Shown piece after piece: positions 5,592 to 6,372 of a stretch of DNA of 6,372 bases. Both the position numbers and the translations under genes were made by a program. Numbering within the stretch: position 1 is the first letter of the stretch; each line of letters opens with the position of its first letter. The notes under the pieces are model-generated. The model saw only the letters and a list, made by a program, of their open reading frames with translations, ran no database searches and had not been told where the DNA came from. The DNA is from an uncultured Actinomycetes bacterium. Lineage in GTDB: Bacteria; Actinomycetota; Actinomycetes; Nanopelagicales; Nanopelagicaceae. Location of the stretch: the NCBI GenBank assembly GCA_903890345.1, contig CAITAV010000099.1:1-6372 (forward strand). Direction: 5' to 3'.

Positions 5592-6372
5592 ATGAGTTTG
5601 CAATCCAACTATCCAATTGCACAAGGGTTATACGACCCTGCCAATGAGCATGATGCTTGTGGTGTTGCAATGGTTGCAACCTTGAATAAAATCGCAACGC
5701 ACGAGATTGTCGCAAAGGGATTAACCGCACTTCGCAATCTAGAACACCGCGGAGCATCGGGCGCGGAACCAGATAGTGGTGATGGCGCCGGAATTCTTAT
5801 TTGCATTCCAGATGCTTTTTATCGAGCAGTTCTCTCCTTTGATCTACCACCAGAAGGATCCTATGCAACTGGCATTGGCTTCATTGAACCCAGTGCTGAC
5901 ATTAAAGATTCGATTACGAAAATAGCCGAAGAAGAAGGATTAAAGATTTTAGGGTGGCGCGAGCTGCCAATAAATTCATCATCTTTAGGTAAGACCGCGC
6001 TCTCTGTGATGCCACGATTCGAGCAACTCTTTATCTCTGGCTTGAATAACGAATCAGGCATCACGCTAGACAGACTTGCCTATTGTCTACGCAAGCGAGC
6101 AGAGCACTCTTTGCCAATTTACTTTCCTTCGCTTACTTCTAAAACTATTGTCTACAAGGGAATGCTTACTACAGGACAATTAGAAGAGTTCTTCCCTGAC
6201 CTCAGTGATGAAAGAGTTGTTTCTCCTTTGGCACTTGTTCACTCTCGTTTTTCAACTAATACATTTCCATCTTGGCCGCTGGCTCATCCTTATCGTTTTA
6301 TCGCACACAATGGTGAAATTAATACGGTTAAAGGAAATCGAAATTGGATGCGTGCGCGCGAAACACTTTTGC
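5592..6372 (+). CDS. gltB: Glutamate synthase large (alpha) subunit, 5' part
   Basis: GltB with the small subunit GltD makes two glutamates from glutamine and 2-oxoglutarate using NADPH, the assimilation half of the GS-GOGAT cycle. Only the first 260 codons, plus one base, of a family usually near 1,500 residues are present; the frame is still open at the window edge, so this is truncation by the window and not a broken gene. The visible part is the class II (Ntn-type) glutamine amidotransferase domain. YDPANEHDACGVAMVA (14-29) has Cys23, expected to become the N-terminal nucleophile after removal of a 22-residue propeptide. NLEHRGASGAEPDSGDGAGIL (49-69), HSRFSTNTFPSWPLAHPYR (217-235) and HNGEINT (239-245) line the glutaminase site. 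The start is ATG 5592; the short propeptide is normal for the family. It is separated from the VIT gene by 113 bases and probably has its own promoter. Confidence 0.96.
   Translation, partial: MSLQSNYPIAQGLYDPANEHDACGVAMVATLNKIATHEIVAKGLTALRNLEHRGASGAEPDSGDGAGILICIPDAFYRAVLSFDLPPEGSYATGIGFIEPSADIKDSITKIAEEEGLKILGWRELPINSSSLGKTALSVMPRFEQLFISGLNNESGITLDRLAYCLRKRAEHSLPIYFPSLTSKTIVYKGMLTTGQLEEFFPDLSDERVVSPLALVHSRFSTNTFPSWPLAHPYRFIAHNGEINTVKGNRNWMRARETLL

Noticed and set aside
5455..5757. 100-codon open frame on the minus strand across the VIT-gltB gap
   Set aside because: Both ends lie antisense to strongly conserved coding sequence (end of VIT, start of gltB), no family resemblance is visible, and the gap is better explained by a promoter and leader.

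Overview
The window is a compact run of eight co-directional (+ strand) genes: trpC, trpB, trpA, a MauE/DoxX-type membrane protein, a membrane-anchored DsbA-like thiol-disulfide protein, lgt, a VIT/CCC1-type metal transporter, and the first 260 codons of gltB, which runs off the right edge. All eight products were recognised from visible family motifs. There are no RNA genes, mobile elements or CRISPR arrays. The only non-coding stretch of note is the 113 bases before gltB.

Organism: an actinobacterium is likely. The order trpC-trpB-trpA-lgt is known from actinobacteria such as Mycobacterium tuberculosis, and trpF is missing between trpC and trpB, as in lineages that use the dual-function isomerase PriA. 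The base composition is low for that phylum (roughly mid-40s % GC by eye, with GCA, GAA and GGA favoured), and the genes overlap or nearly touch. This combination suggests a streamlined freshwater lineage of the acI/Nanopelagicales type. That placement is inference, not proof.

Layout: positions 5-2793 carry the last steps of tryptophan synthesis (indole-glycerol phosphate formation, then the alpha2beta2 tryptophan synthase), with trpB and trpA joined by a one-base TAATG overlap. An ATGA overlap leads directly into an envelope block at 2790-4768: a four-helix MauE-like protein with an outward-facing CGC motif, a DsbA-like protein with CPVC and a second cysteine pair, and Lgt, which attaches diacylglycerol to lipobox cysteines. 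A VIT-family Fe/Mn transporter follows at 4771-5478, only two bases after lgt. The first seven genes look like one transcription unit.

Positions 5479-5591 separate this unit from gltB. They hold a 7-bp-arm palindrome, a plausible promoter whose -35 box lies in one palindrome arm, and a GC-richer leader that can fold into a hairpin covering the gltB ribosome binding site. This leader and the MauE-DsbA-Lgt thiol module are the two things most worth a second look; the rest is ordinary, well-conserved core metabolism.
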